Positions 51,094-60,061 of a DNA stretch of 64,000 nt are shown piece after piece. The stretch covers positions 1,116,001 to 1,180,000 of the forward strand of contig NZ_BAABWQ010000002.1 in NCBI RefSeq assembly GCF_040370365.1. Direction: 5' to 3'. Both the position numbers and the translations under genes were made by a program. Below the pieces are notes generated by a model. That model made no database searches. It was given only the letters and a program-made list of their open reading frames with translations, and was not told where the DNA came from. How positions within the stretch are numbered: position 1 is the first letter of the stretch; the number at the start of each line of letters is the position of its first letter. This DNA comes from Shimia sp040370365. Its GTDB lineage: Bacteria; Pseudomonadota; Alphaproteobacteria; Rhodobacterales; Rhodobacteraceae.

Positions 51094-52916
51094 CAGTAAG
51101 TGTGTCCTATGCCGATATAGAGCTGGACCCCTTCTCCGGTGCTGCCGGAAACGGGCAAGCCCAAATCCAAGCGCAGCGGACCGAAGCCGGTGTTGTAGCG
51201 CACACCAAGACCAGCGCCTGCGTGCCAATTTCCGTCACTGGTAAAATCGGCGGTCTCGCCAACAAAGCCTGCGTCATAGAAGGCGACTGTTGAAAACAGA
51301 TCGTTGATTTTCACACGCAGTTCACCGGAGAGCGCAAGATAGGACAGACCGCCGCTGTCGATGCCGTTCACATTCACAAAGTTGGATTGATAAGGCTGGC
51401 CACGCACGGTGCCACCGCCGCCAGTGTAAAACAGCAGGTCTGGCGGGGTTGAACTCAGAGAGGGGCCGATGATGCTGCCCACTTGGAATCGTCCGGCGGC
51501 GATCACACCGTTGTCGTTGCCAAAGCCACGATAACCGCGGAGGTCACCCTCAAGATACAGTGCGCTTTGCGCGTCACCGCCGCCCGCATAGGGGAAGGCT
51601 GTTGCCTCAACATAGTAGCCACGCGTCGGGTTGGAGATGTTGTCGCGCCGGTCCAGTTTGGTGGTGCTGGTCAGGCCGATGGCTTTGAAGTGCCGTTCGC
51701 CAAAGTTGTCGTCGACGTCAGAAATGAACCCGGCCAAAGACAGGCTGGTTTCAAAGCGGTCCGAGTGGATGCGTTTGAAGCCAATGGTTCCCCCAAGCTG
51801 GCGCAGGAAATAGAGGTCTTCGTCTTCTTGTTTCAGTTCTGCCCCGATGATCAGCGCTGTGTTGGAACTGAAAGTTGCTGGACGGGTATAGAGCGTGCCG
51901 AAGCGATAGTTCACACCGCTGGTTTGCGCTCCGAGGTTTTCGACGGAGGCGTCAAAGCGGAGGTTCTCCGCACCACCGCGTAGATTTCGATGCATCCAGA
52001 AGGCTGACAAGCTGAGGCCATCACGGCTTTCCAGTTCTGCCCCAAAGCCAAAGCGGCGAGGGGCATTGTCCACCAGAGCCAGCTCCATATCCAAAGACCC
52101 ATCGGGGTTGGGCTCGGCTGCTTCGCGCAAATCCACCGTGCGGAAGGTTTCTGTCCGCCGCAGTCGGGCGGACACTTGGCTGACGGTTTGTGGAGAAAAC
52201 TCGGTGCCCGTGGGCAGATCCGCGATTTCAGCAACCCGCTCCGGGCGCACTTTGGATTGGTCGCGGTACTTCAATTCGCCAAAGGTCAGTTTGGGGCCGG
52301 GGTTCAGTTCAACATCTACGTTCAGGGCAGCATTGCGATGATCCGCAGTGATGGATTGGTCAGCTACATTTGCCTTTGCGTGGCCTTGGTTGCGCCATCC
52401 ATCAATGCCGGCGCGCGCCGCGTCTTCGATGGCGCTCAACTTGGCTGGGGCCTTTGGGGCAAACTCTTCGGGTATCTCCGTTTCTGGCGCAAGCGGTGCA
52501 ATCTGTGTTTTGCCAAACAAAAACCGTCGCCCGGGTGTGATGTCCACCACCACCTGTGACACGGTTTTGATCTCCGCAAAGGGGGAGATATCGGCGGCTT
52601 CCTGTCCGTTCACGCGAATGGAAATTTCGGGACTGAAATAGCCCTGACCATAAAGAACGCTGACCATGCGTTTGTAGTCAGACTGGGCGGCGGCAACGAT
52701 GTCTTGTCCGCCTGTTGTGCCGTCTTCTTTCGCAGCTGTAAGAAGTGAGGCGCCGCTGAGCCGCTCCTGTAAGGTTTCATCACCACCATTGGTTTTGAAG
52801 GAGACCTCAAAAGCCTCAGCTGGCACGAGGCCAGTTGCAACGAGCAATGCTGACACTAAAAGGGTGGAACCGACCGAGCGGAGCTTTCGTGCGCGTGTTC
52901 GCAACCTGTTCCTCAT
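51093..52916 (-). CDS. tamA: Translocation and assembly module subunit TamA (Omp85 family)
   Basis: A 607-residue outer-membrane Omp85 protein. A signal peptide (about 1-36, ending AEA) is followed by three POTRA-like domains (about 37-270) and a 16-strand barrel. GGGGTVRGQPYQS and the final GVQLYIGIGHTY strand are typical of the barrel lock and C-terminal beta signal. It is followed without a gap by tamB, as usual. A 179-bp divergent region separates it from plsC. Confidence 0.93.
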   Translation of the reverse strand: MRNRLRTRARKLRSVGSTLLVSALLVATGLVPAEAFEVSFKTNGGDETLQERLSGASLLTAAKEDGTTGGQDIVAAAQSDYKRMVSVLYGQGYFSPEISIRVNGQEAADISPFAEIKTVSQVVVDITPGRRFLFGKTQIAPLAPETEIPEEFAPKAPAKLSAIEDAARAGIDGWRNQGHAKANVADQSITADHRNAALNVDVELNPGPKLTFGELKYRDQSKVRPERVAEIADLPTGTEFSPQTVSQVSARLRRTETFRTVDLREAAEPNPDGSLDMELALVDNAPRRFGFGAELESRDGLSLSAFWMHRNLRGGAENLRFDASVENLGAQTSGVNYRFGTLYTRPATFSSNTALIIGAELKQEDEDLYFLRQLGGTIGFKRIHSDRFETSLSLAGFISDVDDNFGERHFKAIGLTSTTKLDRRDNISNPTRGYYVEATAFPYAGGGDAQSALYLEGDLRGYRGFGNDNGVIAAGRFQVGSIIGPSLSSTPPDLLFYTGGGGTVRGQPYQSNFVNVNGIDSGGLSYLALSGELRVKINDLFSTVAFYDAGFVGETADFTSDGNWHAGAGLGVRYNTGFGPLRLDLGLPVSGSTGEGVQLYIGIGHTY

Positions 52917-53095
52917 GCGCTAAAACAACACTTCAAAAAATTAAATCCGCTTAGCCATTTTGGCCGCTCGATACCGGTAGAGTAGCCCAAGCGGGACTCG
53001 CTGACTACAGCGCAAATGACGTTGGGCAAAATCAAGTGCGCAGGCCCGGTGAGGGCGCGCGCGTTTACAGACAGAAACGGGCCAAGAGACACAGA

Positions 53096-53806
53096 ATGAA
53101 GAGGCTAAGCCGCAGTTATCCGGTTCTTGTGATCCGAAGTCTGACGTTTTATGCGCTGGCCGGTCTGGCAGTGGTGCCGTTCCTAGTGCTCTGGCCAGCG
53201 ATCTTGTTGTCGCGCGACGTGGTCTATGCCATCACCGACCGCTATTTGTGGGTGCAGCTGTGGCTTCTGCGCGTTGTCTGCGGAATCAGATACACCGTTT
53301 CGGGGCAGCACCACATGCCAGATGAACCGGTTTTGATCGCGTCTCAGCATGAAAGCACGTGGGAGACGTTGTTCTATCAGGTCTTACTGGGTCGACCGGT
53401 GATGTATGCCAAAAAGCCGATATTCACCTATCCGGTGTTTGGGCCTGTGATGCGAAAGCTTGGCCATGTGCCGGTGGAAAGCAGCGCCACGGGAGATGCG
53501 ATGCGCGCCGGGTTTCGCGCCGGTGCGGCTGCTGTGAAAGACGGGCGCTCATTGGTGATCTTTCCAAGCGGCACACGGCGAGTTGCGGATGCTGGTCAGA
53601 TGCAGGCGGGGGTTGGGGTGCTCTATCAATTGGCAAATGTGGCGGCGGTGCCGGTGCGTATCAACAGTGGCGCCTGCTGGCCACACGGCACATTTGTCAA
53701 ATATCCAGGAGTCATCAAGGTTGAGATTGGCCCACCGTTTCCGGCAGCAATGGACCGGCGCAGCTTTATGTCTGCGTTAACCAAAATGCTGCAGGATGAG
53801 ACGTGA
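53096..53806 (+). CDS. plsC: 1-acyl-sn-glycerol-3-phosphate acyltransferase family protein
   Basis: A 236-residue membrane-associated acyltransferase that adds the second acyl chain in phosphatidic acid synthesis. The catalytic motif is H85-ESTW-E90, an HX4E variant of the usual HX4D seen in related alphaproteobacterial enzymes. The phosphate-binding block is FPSGTR. One N-terminal membrane segment (about 18-38) anchors it. I use the ATG at 53096; the longer frame from 53036 has no better ribosome site. Confidence 0.87.
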   Translation: MKRLSRSYPVLVIRSLTFYALAGLAVVPFLVLWPAILLSRDVVYAITDRYLWVQLWLLRVVCGIRYTVSGQHHMPDEPVLIASQHESTWETLFYQVLLGRPVMYAKKPIFTYPVFGPVMRKLGHVPVESSATGDAMRAGFRAGAAAVKDGRSLVIFPSGTRRVADAGQMQAGVGVLYQLANVAAVPVRINSGACWPHGTFVKYPGVIKVEIGPPFPAAMDRRSFMSALTKMLQDET

Positions 53807-53832
53807 TCGCCCGGTGATCCTGCGGGCAAAAT

Positions 53833-53855
53833 CCTTAAAATACCATATGTTAAGG
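53833..53855. promoter_or_regulatory. CCTTAA-N11-TTAAGG inverted repeat upstream of motB
   Basis: A 6-bp inverted repeat with an 11-bp spacer, about 58 bp before the motB start. The TTAA half-sites recall CtrA-type sites, but the spacing is 11 rather than 7, so I do not assign it. It marks the likely promoter of the flagellar operon. Confidence 0.3.
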
Positions 53856-53912
53856 TCAGGGTAACAGCTGCGCGGTAAGTCTCATCCTAGGGTGAAAAAA
53901 GGGTGACGTGCG

Positions 53913-54749
53913 ATGGCAGATAATTCCAACGCGCCGGTGATCATTAAACGCAAGAAAGTGATCGCGGGTGGTGGGCATCATGGTGGGGCGTGGAAGATCG
54001 CCTATGCTGACTTTGTGACAGCAATGATGGCGTTCTTTCTTTTGATGTGGCTGATCAATGCCACAACAGAACAGCAACGGTTAGGAATCGCGGAGTTCTT
54101 CAACCCGACGGTTCCGTTGAACAAAATTTCCGGCGGCGGCAGCGCAATGTTTGGTGGCGACAGCGTGTTGGAAGAGCAGATTCTGGCCTATTCGGGAGCA
54201 GGTGGTTTGCCCACTTCGTTGAAAGGTCAGCCAGAGCCTGTCGAATTTCAGCAGCCCGGCCAAGGAACAGACGATGGTCTGGAAGAGGGTCTCGCAGAAA
54301 TCAAAGACCTCCTGATTGGCGGTGGGGGTGAAAGCCTCCTGTCTGACAACTTGATGAAACACGTGGTCACGCGAGTGACCGATGAAGGCTTGGTGATTGA
54401 GATCTTTGACTCCGAAACGGCCCGTCTCTTTGTAGAAGGCGCTGCGGATCCGATGCCGATACTTCTGGATTTGGCAGAACTGATGTCGGAAGTGTCCAAT
54501 TTGGTGAGCAATCGTGTGGCGGTCGAAGGTCATGTGCGCTCTGAATTGATCACCGTGCGTGAAACACAAGCATGGCCTTTGTCTGCGAATCGCGCGGATA
54601 CCATGCGTCAGCTGTTGGAAATCTACGGGTTGGAGACGGATCGGATTGCGCGGGTGACAGGACACGCGGACCGGGAAATGGTGTCAAATATCCCGCGTGA
54701 CCTTAGAAACAACCGTTTGGAGATCATATTGCTGAGGTCAGATCGATGA
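53913..54749 (+). CDS. motB: Flagellar motor stator protein MotB
   Basis: A 278-residue stator subunit. The plug/anchor region begins GGHHGGAWKIAYADFVTAMMA; D33 is the proton-carrying Asp, and one membrane helix follows (about 34-50). The C-terminal OmpA-like domain (about 150-278) should hold peptidoglycan, but the usual GHTD motif reads GHVR, although the LSANRA arginine and the final NNRLEI are kept. MotA is not in the window. It is first in a flagellar run ending with flgI. Confidence 0.92.
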   Translation: MADNSNAPVIIKRKKVIAGGGHHGGAWKIAYADFVTAMMAFFLLMWLINATTEQQRLGIAEFFNPTVPLNKISGGGSAMFGGDSVLEEQILAYSGAGGLPTSLKGQPEPVEFQQPGQGTDDGLEEGLAEIKDLLIGGGGESLLSDNLMKHVVTRVTDEGLVIEIFDSETARLFVEGAADPMPILLDLAELMSEVSNLVSNRVAVEGHVRSELITVRETQAWPLSANRADTMRQLLEIYGLETDRIARVTGHADREMVSNIPRDLRNNRLEIILLRSDR

Positions 54750-54764
54750 GAATTGGGAAAAATT

Positions 54765-54825
54765 TTAACCGTTAGGAGGCTGTTAAGCGCCCACGTCGTA
54801 ACAGTTTGTTCGAACAGATTGTTAC
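54765..54825 (+). promoter_or_regulatory. flgE upstream region: TTAACC motif and 28-bp imperfect palindrome
   Basis: TTAACC lies at 54765-54770 with GTTAGG directly after it. A 28-bp imperfect palindrome covers 54798-54825: GTAACA at the left end, GTTCGAAC at the centre and TGTTAC at the right end, with 12 of 14 positions matching per arm. It ends 16 bp before the flgE start, close enough to be an operator or an RNA hairpin that covers the ribosome site. Confidence 0.5.
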
Positions 54826-54841
54826 AGCAGAAAGGCGTATC

Positions 54842-56146
54842 ATGTCGATTTCCTCCTCGCTCAATGCCGGTGTGGCCGGGCTCTCCTCCAATGCCACCCG
54901 ACTGGCGACCATTTCCGACAACATCGCGAACTCTGCCACCTATGGCTACCGTCGCGTTGAAACGGATTTTCAGTCTATGATCACAGGCTCCTCCGGCGGG
55001 AAATATTCCGCTGGTGGTGTTCAGGCCCGAAGCTTTCGCTTGATCAGCGAAGGTGGGTCGCTCACGCCTACCACTAACCCGACCGATTTGGCGGTGCGGG
55101 GTCGCGGATTTATTCCGGTTACGTCCATCAACGCTGTCAAAGCTGGGTCGCAGAACCCTCAAATGATGTTGGCGACCACTGGGTCGTTCCGTCCTGATGA
55201 AGATGGATATTTGGTTTCAGGCGGGGGGCTCGGACTGATGGGTTGGCCAGCTAACCCAGATGGGACAATTCCAAACGTGGCGCGTGACACCGACACCGCG
55301 TTGGAGCCGATCCGTCTTTTGACCACGCAGTTGGTTGGGTCCCCAACCACGTCGGTGGACTTGGGTGTGAACCTTCCAGCGACTTCGACTGTGGCAGGTG
55401 CCGCAGGTGATGTGGAAACGCTCAGCATTGAGTACTACGGCAACCTTGGCCAAGCTGAAACACTGAACATTGAATTTACGCCAACTGTTCCGGGTGCTGG
55501 TGCGTCCAATGAATGGAACGTTGTGATCCGCGATTCTGCGTCTGGTGGCGCGGTGATTGGCGACTACACGCTGACGTTTGACGATGGTCGGACGACAGGG
55601 GGTCTGTTGAACAACGTCGTGACAAACGTGGGTGGCGCCTACAACGCGACAGATGGGTCAGCGATCTTGAACGTCGCGGGCGGACCGATGGAAATCAACC
55701 TTGGTATCCTTGGTGAAGAAGGCGGTATGAGCCAGCTTGGCGACGCCTACGCACCGCTTAAAATTGACAAAGATGGTGCGCCGGTTGGCTCCATGACGTC
55801 AATTGAGGTGGATGGCAACGGTTACGTACACGCCTTTTTCAACACAGGCATCACACGGACAATTGCGCAGATCCCGCTGGTAGATGTGCCGAACCCGAAC
55901 GGCCTCGGCATCTCGCTTGATTTCCAAACGTATGTCCCTTCCAACGAGAGCGGACCCTATTTTATGTGGGATGCTGGCACAGGGCCATCTGGTGAACTTC
56001 TCTCTTATGTCCGCGAAGAATCGGCAACCGATGTTGCGGCGGAACTCACCGATATGATCCAGACACAGCGCGCCTACAGCACCAACGCCAAGGTCATTCA
56101 GACCGTGGATGAGATGCTGCAGGAAACCACCAACATCAAGCGCTGA
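54842..56146 (+). CDS. flgE: Flagellar hook protein FlgE
   Basis: About 434 residues. The N-terminal rod/hook signature is clear (LNAGVAGLSSNATRLATISDNIANSATYGYRR), quoted here as SDNIANSATYGY, and the C-terminal helix has QTQRAYSTNAKVIQTVDEML (in part). It polymerises into the flexible hook after export by the flagellar type III apparatus. The ATG at 54842 has an AAAGG ribosome site; the frame from 54806 starts inside the upstream palindrome and is rejected. Confidence 0.94.
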   Translation: MSISSSLNAGVAGLSSNATRLATISDNIANSATYGYRRVETDFQSMITGSSGGKYSAGGVQARSFRLISEGGSLTPTTNPTDLAVRGRGFIPVTSINAVKAGSQNPQMMLATTGSFRPDEDGYLVSGGGLGLMGWPANPDGTIPNVARDTDTALEPIRLLTTQLVGSPTTSVDLGVNLPATSTVAGAAGDVETLSIEYYGNLGQAETLNIEFTPTVPGAGASNEWNVVIRDSASGGAVIGDYTLTFDDGRTTGGLLNNVVTNVGGAYNATDGSAILNVAGGPMEINLGILGEEGGMSQLGDAYAPLKIDKDGAPVGSMTSIEVDGNGYVHAFFNTGITRTIAQIPLVDVPNPNGLGISLDFQTYVPSNESGPYFMWDAGTGPSGELLSYVREESATDVAAELTDMIQTQRAYSTNAKVIQTVDEMLQETTNIKR

Positions 56147-56183
56147 TAATAGGACCGAGGCCTAAGGCCCGAAAGGAAAAGCT

Positions 56184-57638
56184 ATGAGTATCGGAAGCGC
56201 GCTATCCAATGCGATGAGCGGACTAACGGCTTCGGCACGAAGTGCGGAGGTGTTGTCATCCAACATCTCCAACGCCACCACGGAAGGCTATGGGCGTCGG
56301 ACTTTGGGTCAGTCGGCCAGCCTATACGGGTATTCGGGCGGGGTCTCGGTCAACGGCGTAACCCGCAACGTGAACCCGGTGACAATCGCGGAACGTCGTC
56401 TGGCGGATGCCGGACAACAGTTGGCAACCGGGACCAGCGACTTTTACAGTCGGTTGGAGCGGTTGGTCGGCACGCCAGAAGACTCAAAGAGCCTGTCTGG
56501 TGTTATGGCGAGCTTTGAAAGCACCCTTGCTGCGGCAACCGGTGCACCGGACAGTGACATTCGCCTCAAGAACGCGTCTTTGGATGCTGAACGGATCGTG
56601 GATGCCTTCAAAACGGCATCTGATGGCATTCAGACCATGCGGTCGGAAGCGGACAGTACGATTTCCAATATGGTTGATGGTCTCAATAACATGTTGGGAC
56701 AGACGCAAGAGATCAATCGCAAGATTTCTCTTGCGATCAACCAAGGTTTGGAAACCGCCGCATTGAAAGATGCGCGGCATGCTTTGCTGGATCAAATTGG
56801 TGAGATGGTTCCCATCCGCACCATTGCACGGGATCGTGGCGGTGTTGCGATTGTAACAACGTCAGGCGCCGTTCTGTTGGATGGGAAAGCTTCGGAAATC
56901 GAATTCACCGAAGCCGGGACTGTGATGCCTCATATGACCGCAGGCAACGGCATGTTGTCTGGCCTCACAATCAATGGATATGCGGTTCGAATTGACTCTG
57001 AAAAAGGCGCGCTCGCCGGTGGTGCCATTGGTGCACAATTTGCCATCCGCGATGAATATGGCGTTGATGCGCAGGCCGATTTGGACTCTGCAGCGCGCAA
57101 CCTGGTTGAACGGTTCCAAGATCCGGCGGCGGATCCGACGTTGGCTGTTGGCGACGCTGGATTGTTCACAGATGCGGGCTTGGCCTTCAACGCGGCTGAT
57201 GAAACCGGTCTTGCTGGCCGACTGGAGTTGCACAACTCCGTGTCACTTGATGGTGCCGCCGAAACATGGCGTTTGCGCGATGGGCTTGGAGCGGCCGCTC
57301 CGGGCGATTCCGGTGATGCCACTCAGCTGAACCGGTTGCTCGACACCATGCAAGCGCAGGTGGTTCCGGTTTCCGGTAATTTTGGCACCAAAGCCGTGTC
57401 GATGAGTGAGTTGAGCGGCAAATTTCTGTCCAACGTCGCAAGTGACCGCGTTCAAAGCGATCAGGACCTGACTTTTGCCACCGCGCAGCTTGTCAGCATC
57501 GAAGAGCTGGAGCTGTTGGATGGCGTGGACACCGACCAAGAATTGCAACGTTTGATGTTGGTGGAGCAGGCCTATGCGGCCAATGCACGCCTGATTCAAG
57601 CCGCTGATGAAATGATGCAAGCCCTGTTGAGGATCTAA
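56184..57638 (+). CDS. flgK: Hook-associated protein 1 FlgK
   Basis: A 484-residue junction protein joining hook and filament. N-terminal ALSNAMSGLTASARSAEVLS with SNISNATTEGYGRR is the standard FlgK/FlgE type motif, and the C-terminal helix LMLVEQAYAANARLIQAADEM is conserved. It lies 37 bp after flgE with a GAAAGGA ribosome site and 2 bp before flgL. It needs export by the flagellar apparatus, none of which is encoded in this window. Confidence 0.94.
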   Translation: MSIGSALSNAMSGLTASARSAEVLSSNISNATTEGYGRRTLGQSASLYGYSGGVSVNGVTRNVNPVTIAERRLADAGQQLATGTSDFYSRLERLVGTPEDSKSLSGVMASFESTLAAATGAPDSDIRLKNASLDAERIVDAFKTASDGIQTMRSEADSTISNMVDGLNNMLGQTQEINRKISLAINQGLETAALKDARHALLDQIGEMVPIRTIARDRGGVAIVTTSGAVLLDGKASEIEFTEAGTVMPHMTAGNGMLSGLTINGYAVRIDSEKGALAGGAIGAQFAIRDEYGVDAQADLDSAARNLVERFQDPAADPTLAVGDAGLFTDAGLAFNAADETGLAGRLELHNSVSLDGAAETWRLRDGLGAAAPGDSGDATQLNRLLDTMQAQVVPVSGNFGTKAVSMSELSGKFLSNVASDRVQSDQDLTFATAQLVSIEELELLDGVDTDQELQRLMLVEQAYAANARLIQAADEMMQALLRI

Positions 57639-57640
57639 AC

Positions 57641-58651
57641 ATGCCGATCACGTCAATTGGAGACATGGCGCAGCACATGATGATGTCGCGCCGCAACACC
57701 GAGGTTCGAAACAACCTTGATAGACTGGCCTATGAGCTCAGCTCGGGGCGCAAATCAGATGTGGCCCAATCACTAAAAGGCGATTTCAACCTTCTGGCGG
57801 GCGTGGAGCGCGAACTGACCGTGTTGCAAGGCTATGAAGTTGCGACCACCGATGCCGAATTCTTCACAGATGTCGGGCAGGCCGTGTTGCAACAAGTGCA
57901 GGACACCGCCGGTGGTTTGGGACGTGACTTGTTTTCCGCAGTGAATTCGGGGCTGTCTGCTTCGGTGAACAGTGTTTCACAGAATGCGGCCAATGACTTT
58001 GATGCCATCGTCAATGCCTTGAATACGCGTGCCGGTGATCGCACCGTATTTGCGGGGACTGCGACCGATGGTGCGGCCCTGATTTCCTCCCAAGACATGA
58101 TGACACAACTTTCGGCGGCTGTGCTGGGATTGACCACGGTTGCAGATGTTGTGGCGGCCGTTGATGATTATTTCATGTCCCCAGGCGGCGGTTTTGAGAC
58201 CAACGCTTACTTGGGAAGCAACACCGATCTGGCGCCGTTTCGCTTGAGTGACAACGAAGTGGCAAATTTCGACGTTCGCGCTGATGACCCGGAAATTCGG
58301 GAGGCCATGCGCGATTCTGCATTGGCTGCCATGGCGATCGATCCGGGTCTTGGGTTTGATCTTGAGCAAAAGAAAGATCTGATTGCGGTTGCTGGTGAGC
58401 GCTTGCTCCTTGATCAAGATGCGCTGATCGAAACGCGTGCAGATGTCGGTTTTAACCAAGAGCGCATTGACAGTGCGGTCACCAACAATGCGGCACAACG
58501 TAGCGCGCTTTTGATGACGCAAAGCGATCTTCTGGGTGTCGATGAGACAGAGGTGGCCGGGCAGCTGCAAGCCGTGCAGGTGCAGCTAGAAATGGTCTAC
58601 ACGATCACTGCACGGCTCTCGCAACTCACATTGGCGAACTATGTAAGATGA
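57641..58651 (+). CDS. flgL: Hook-associated protein 3 FlgL (flagellin-like)
   Basis: A 336-residue flagellin-family junction protein. The N-terminal helices (MMMSRRNTEVRNNLDRLAYELSSGR region) and the C-terminal helix ending in LSQLTLANYVR match FlgL. The middle has NALNTRAGDRTVFAGTATDG, as in FlgL proteins. It starts 2 bp after the flgK stop, and its stop overlaps the flgI start (ATGA), so translation is coupled along the run. Confidence 0.92.
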   Translation: MPITSIGDMAQHMMMSRRNTEVRNNLDRLAYELSSGRKSDVAQSLKGDFNLLAGVERELTVLQGYEVATTDAEFFTDVGQAVLQQVQDTAGGLGRDLFSAVNSGLSASVNSVSQNAANDFDAIVNALNTRAGDRTVFAGTATDGAALISSQDMMTQLSAAVLGLTTVADVVAAVDDYFMSPGGGFETNAYLGSNTDLAPFRLSDNEVANFDVRADDPEIREAMRDSALAAMAIDPGLGFDLEQKKDLIAVAGERLLLDQDALIETRADVGFNQERIDSAVTNNAAQRSALLMTQSDLLGVDETEVAGQLQAVQVQLEMVYTITARLSQLTLANYVR

Positions 58652-59760
58652 TGAAATTTATGAGCTTAGCAAGAATGCTATGCCTCCTGCTGCTGTTGCC
58701 CGCGATGGCCTCAGCAAGTCAAATCCGGATCAAAGATCTTGTGGAATTTGACGGTGTACGAGGAAACGATCTGGTCGGCTACGGTTTGGTGGTTGGCCTG
58801 AACGGCACTGGTGATGGGTTGCGCAACGCGCCTTTCACCGAAGAAATTATGGGCAATATTCTGGAACGTCTGGGTGTGAACATCACCGGCGAACAGATGC
58901 GTCCCAAAAATGTGGCGGCGGTCTTTGTAACAGCGACCTTGCCGCCCTTTGCCCGTGCTGGTGGCACGGTAGATGTGACCATTTCGGCAATTGGCGATGC
59001 CAAAAGCCTGTTGGGCGGAACGTTGGTGATGACACCGATGAACGCCGCAGATGGTGAGATCTACGCAGTCGCGCAGGGCACAGTGATCGCAGGGGGCGTG
59101 GCCGCCGAAGGGGACGCCGGCGGCGTCGTCAAGGGTGTGCCCACGTCGGGTGTGATCCCGTCTGGAGCCCGCGTAGAACGAGAGATCGAATTTGATTTTT
59201 CATCGCTGACCAATATGCGTCTGGCGTTGCGGGAACCGGACTTCACAACAGCTGGCCGCATTGAACAGGCGATCAACCGCAGCTACGGCCGCCGTGTTGC
59301 GTTGATGTTGGATGCAGGCACGGTGCAGGTTGATATCGACAGCACCAATCAAATCTCTCCTGCGCATGCTTTGAGCCAGATCGAGAACATCACTGTGCAG
59401 CCAGAACGCAAAGCGCGGGTGGTGGTGGATCAGCGGTCCGGCACCATCGTGATGGGGGAAGATGTACGGATTTCGCGCGTTGCAGTCTCCCAAGGTGGAT
59501 TGACCCTTCGTGTGACCGAAACGCCTCTGGTCGTGCAGCCCAACCCCTTCGCCGATGGTGAGACCGTGGTGGTGCCACGCACCGATGCGGAGATTGATGA
59601 AGACCCCGGCATTGCATTGGCTGAGGTGCCATCTGGCACCTCGTTAAGCGAGGTGATTGAGGGCTTGAATGCGCTGGGTGTCGCGCCGCGAGACATGATC
59701 GACATCCTGAAGAGCATAAAGGCTGCGGGCGCATTACATGCGGAGTTCTTGGTACGGTAA
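58648..59760 (+). CDS. flgI: Flagellar P-ring protein FlgI
   Basis: A 370-residue precursor with a Sec signal peptide (about 1-24, ending ASAS). The mature start IRIKDLVEFDGVRGNDLVGYG leads into GLVVGLNGTGDG, the classic FlgI signature, and the C-terminus ends ALHAEFLVR. It forms the periplasmic P-ring around the rod; FlgA and FlgH, its usual partners, are not in the window. It is last in the operon and is followed by a terminator. Confidence 0.96.
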   Translation: MMKFMSLARMLCLLLLLPAMASASQIRIKDLVEFDGVRGNDLVGYGLVVGLNGTGDGLRNAPFTEEIMGNILERLGVNITGEQMRPKNVAAVFVTATLPPFARAGGTVDVTISAIGDAKSLLGGTLVMTPMNAADGEIYAVAQGTVIAGGVAAEGDAGGVVKGVPTSGVIPSGARVEREIEFDFSSLTNMRLALREPDFTTAGRIEQAINRSYGRRVALMLDAGTVQVDIDSTNQISPAHALSQIENITVQPERKARVVVDQRSGTIVMGEDVRISRVAVSQGGLTLRVTETPLVVQPNPFADGETVVVPRTDAEIDEDPGIALAEVPSGTSLSEVIEGLNALGVAPRDMIDILKSIKAAGALHAEFLVR

Positions 59761-60061
59761 GCGGCCCGCAATTAGACAGTTCGCGACGAAATATGAGGCG
59801 GTGTGTGATGGCACATCGCCTTTTTTCTTTTCGCGCTGGTGGCTGTTTTGCGAAGACCTCTTACGACAATCCTGAAACAGGTGAGGACGTGAGCAACTCA
59901 GTCCCATTCCCACGATGGGGACGGTGGGAATCTCCGCCGTTTTACTCTGCAACACTGTTTTGAAAACCTGACCCCGGTGCGGATCATGGGTTGTTAGACG
60001 CGCTCAGCTCTCGCTCAGATGGCTTTATGACGGCGTGGCTCTGACCTGTGGTGAGACGCTT
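59761..60061. other. Gap between convergent flgI and hybrid-kinase genes
   Basis: A 301-bp gap with no credible gene. It holds the flagellar-operon terminator (59797-59826) and a second 8-bp perfect inverted repeat, ATTCCCAC (59906-59913) with GTGGGAAT (59924-59931), of unknown use. Short open frames here lack ribosome sites. Confidence 0.6.
59797..59826 (+). terminator. Terminator of the motB-flgI operon
   Basis: GGCGGTGTG (59797-59805), loop TGATGG, CACATCGCC (59812-59820) with one G-T pair, then TTTTTT. It lies 37 bp after the flgI stop. Confidence 0.88.

Noticed and set aside
54765..54787. CtrA site upstream of flgE
   Set aside because: TTAACC and GTTAAG are present, but their spacing fits neither TTAA-N7-TTAA nor the Rhodobacterales-type arrangement, so only the motif is noted.
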